DNA from: Microcaldota archaeon
GTDB lineage: Archaea; Micrarchaeota; Micrarchaeia; Micrarchaeales; Micrarchaeaceae
DNA: 6,135 nt
Reading direction: 5' to 3'
Assembly (NCBI GenBank): GCA_021792115.1
Contig: JAJYVI010000054.1
Coordinates: forward strand, 1-6,135
Positions 5,858-6,135 of this stretch are shown in pieces (the first letter of the stretch is position 1; every line of letters starts with the position of its first letter). Position numbers and translations under genes: made by a program. The notes below the pieces were generated by a model that did not search any database, was not told the origin of the DNA, and saw only the letters and a program-made list of their open reading frames with translations.

Positions 5858-6135
5858 TTATGTCTCATTAATCACTAATGTTAATGGACCTGAATAATTA
5901 TCATTTGCAACAGAGATATTTAGTTGTATCTGTAGTTCTGATCCATGCCCAGGTATATCAAACGGCAGTGAAGGGTTTGTAGATGTCACTTTAAACCCCG
6001 GGGTAATTGGTTTTATACTTACAATATTATACCCGCAAGTTTGTGATGAAAAATCAATAGGAAGTGTAAACTGCTGGTTTCCTTTTAGTGTCATTGTTAT
6101 TGAATAATAATTAGAGTGATTATAGAATCCGCAGG
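5858..6135 (-). CDS. Carboxy-terminal part of a probable secreted or surface beta-sandwich protein
   Basis: The last 91 codons of a gene entering from beyond 6135. The frame is open through the edge, so the internal ATG at 6094 is not a real start. The sequence is beta-rich with alternating hydrophobic residues, and its final part, 'FKVTSTNPSLPFDIPGHGSE' followed by 'LQIQLNISV' and 'YSGPLTLVI', has the rhythm of immunoglobulin-like ASH/HYDIN-type or DUF1573-like sandwiches (F.V.S..P.LP..I.PG.S, then G.YSG.L.I). Two cysteines 33 residues apart and four N-x-S/T sequons (NHS, NIS, NYS, NET) suit an extracytoplasmic, glycosylated protein. Similar ends occur in archaeal proteins with class III signal peptides and a pilin-like amino terminus, but that end is not visible here. 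Function unknown; possibly an adhesin or pilin-like subunit. Confidence 0.72.
   Translation of the reverse strand, partial: CGFYNHSNYYSITMTLKGNQQFTLPIDFSSQTCGYNIVSIKPITPGFKVTSTNPSLPFDIPGHGSELQIQLNISVANDNYSGPLTLVINET

Noticed and set aside
5858..6094. A complete 78-residue protein starting at the ATG at 6094
   Set aside because: The frame stays open to the window edge, no ribosome site precedes that ATG, and the upstream codons continue the same beta-rich, sequon-bearing style, so it is the end of a longer gene.

Overview
The window reads as archaeal, and every supported gene lies on the minus strand, so transcription runs from high to low coordinates. Archaeal signs are a P-type ATPase amino terminus of the plasma-membrane proton-pump class, an M1 aminopeptidase without signal peptide resembling tricorn-interacting factors F2/F3, an archaeal-type FtsZ, TATA-like boxes close to start codons, GGTG-type ribosome binding sites, and T-rich gene ends. 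The DNA is AT-rich with much ATA/AGA/AGG codon use. A small-genome DPANN-type archaeon or an acidophilic thermoplasma-like archaeon would fit, but this assignment is a low-confidence inference.

Layout in transcription order. 6135-5858: carboxy-terminal end of a probably secreted or surface beta-sandwich protein, cut by the window edge. 5763-5482: a 93-residue helical protein with a TTG start and a strong ribosome binding site, possibly a degenerate ferritin-like protein. 5411-2847: complete M1 zinc aminopeptidase. 2698 (or 2710/2722)-1964: scpA. 1956-1483: scpB, 7 nt after scpA. 1414-362: ftsZ. 246-1: amino-terminal end of a P3A-type H+-ATPase, cut by the window edge.

The functional core is scpA-scpB-ftsZ: the two non-SMC condensin subunits are followed directly by the division GTPase, so chromosome compaction/segregation and cell division are physically linked. 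The 68-nt gap before ftsZ holds a 31-bp imperfect palindrome overlapping TATA-like sequence, the best regulatory candidate here. The aminopeptidase and ftsZ are both followed within about 35 nt by the same 13-mer (TGCCTGCAGTCCA) and then a T-rich stretch, suggesting a shared gene-end element. No gap exceeds 300 nt. I see no RNA gene, CRISPR array, insertion sequence or phage gene, and no clear case for a wholly new multi-gene system.
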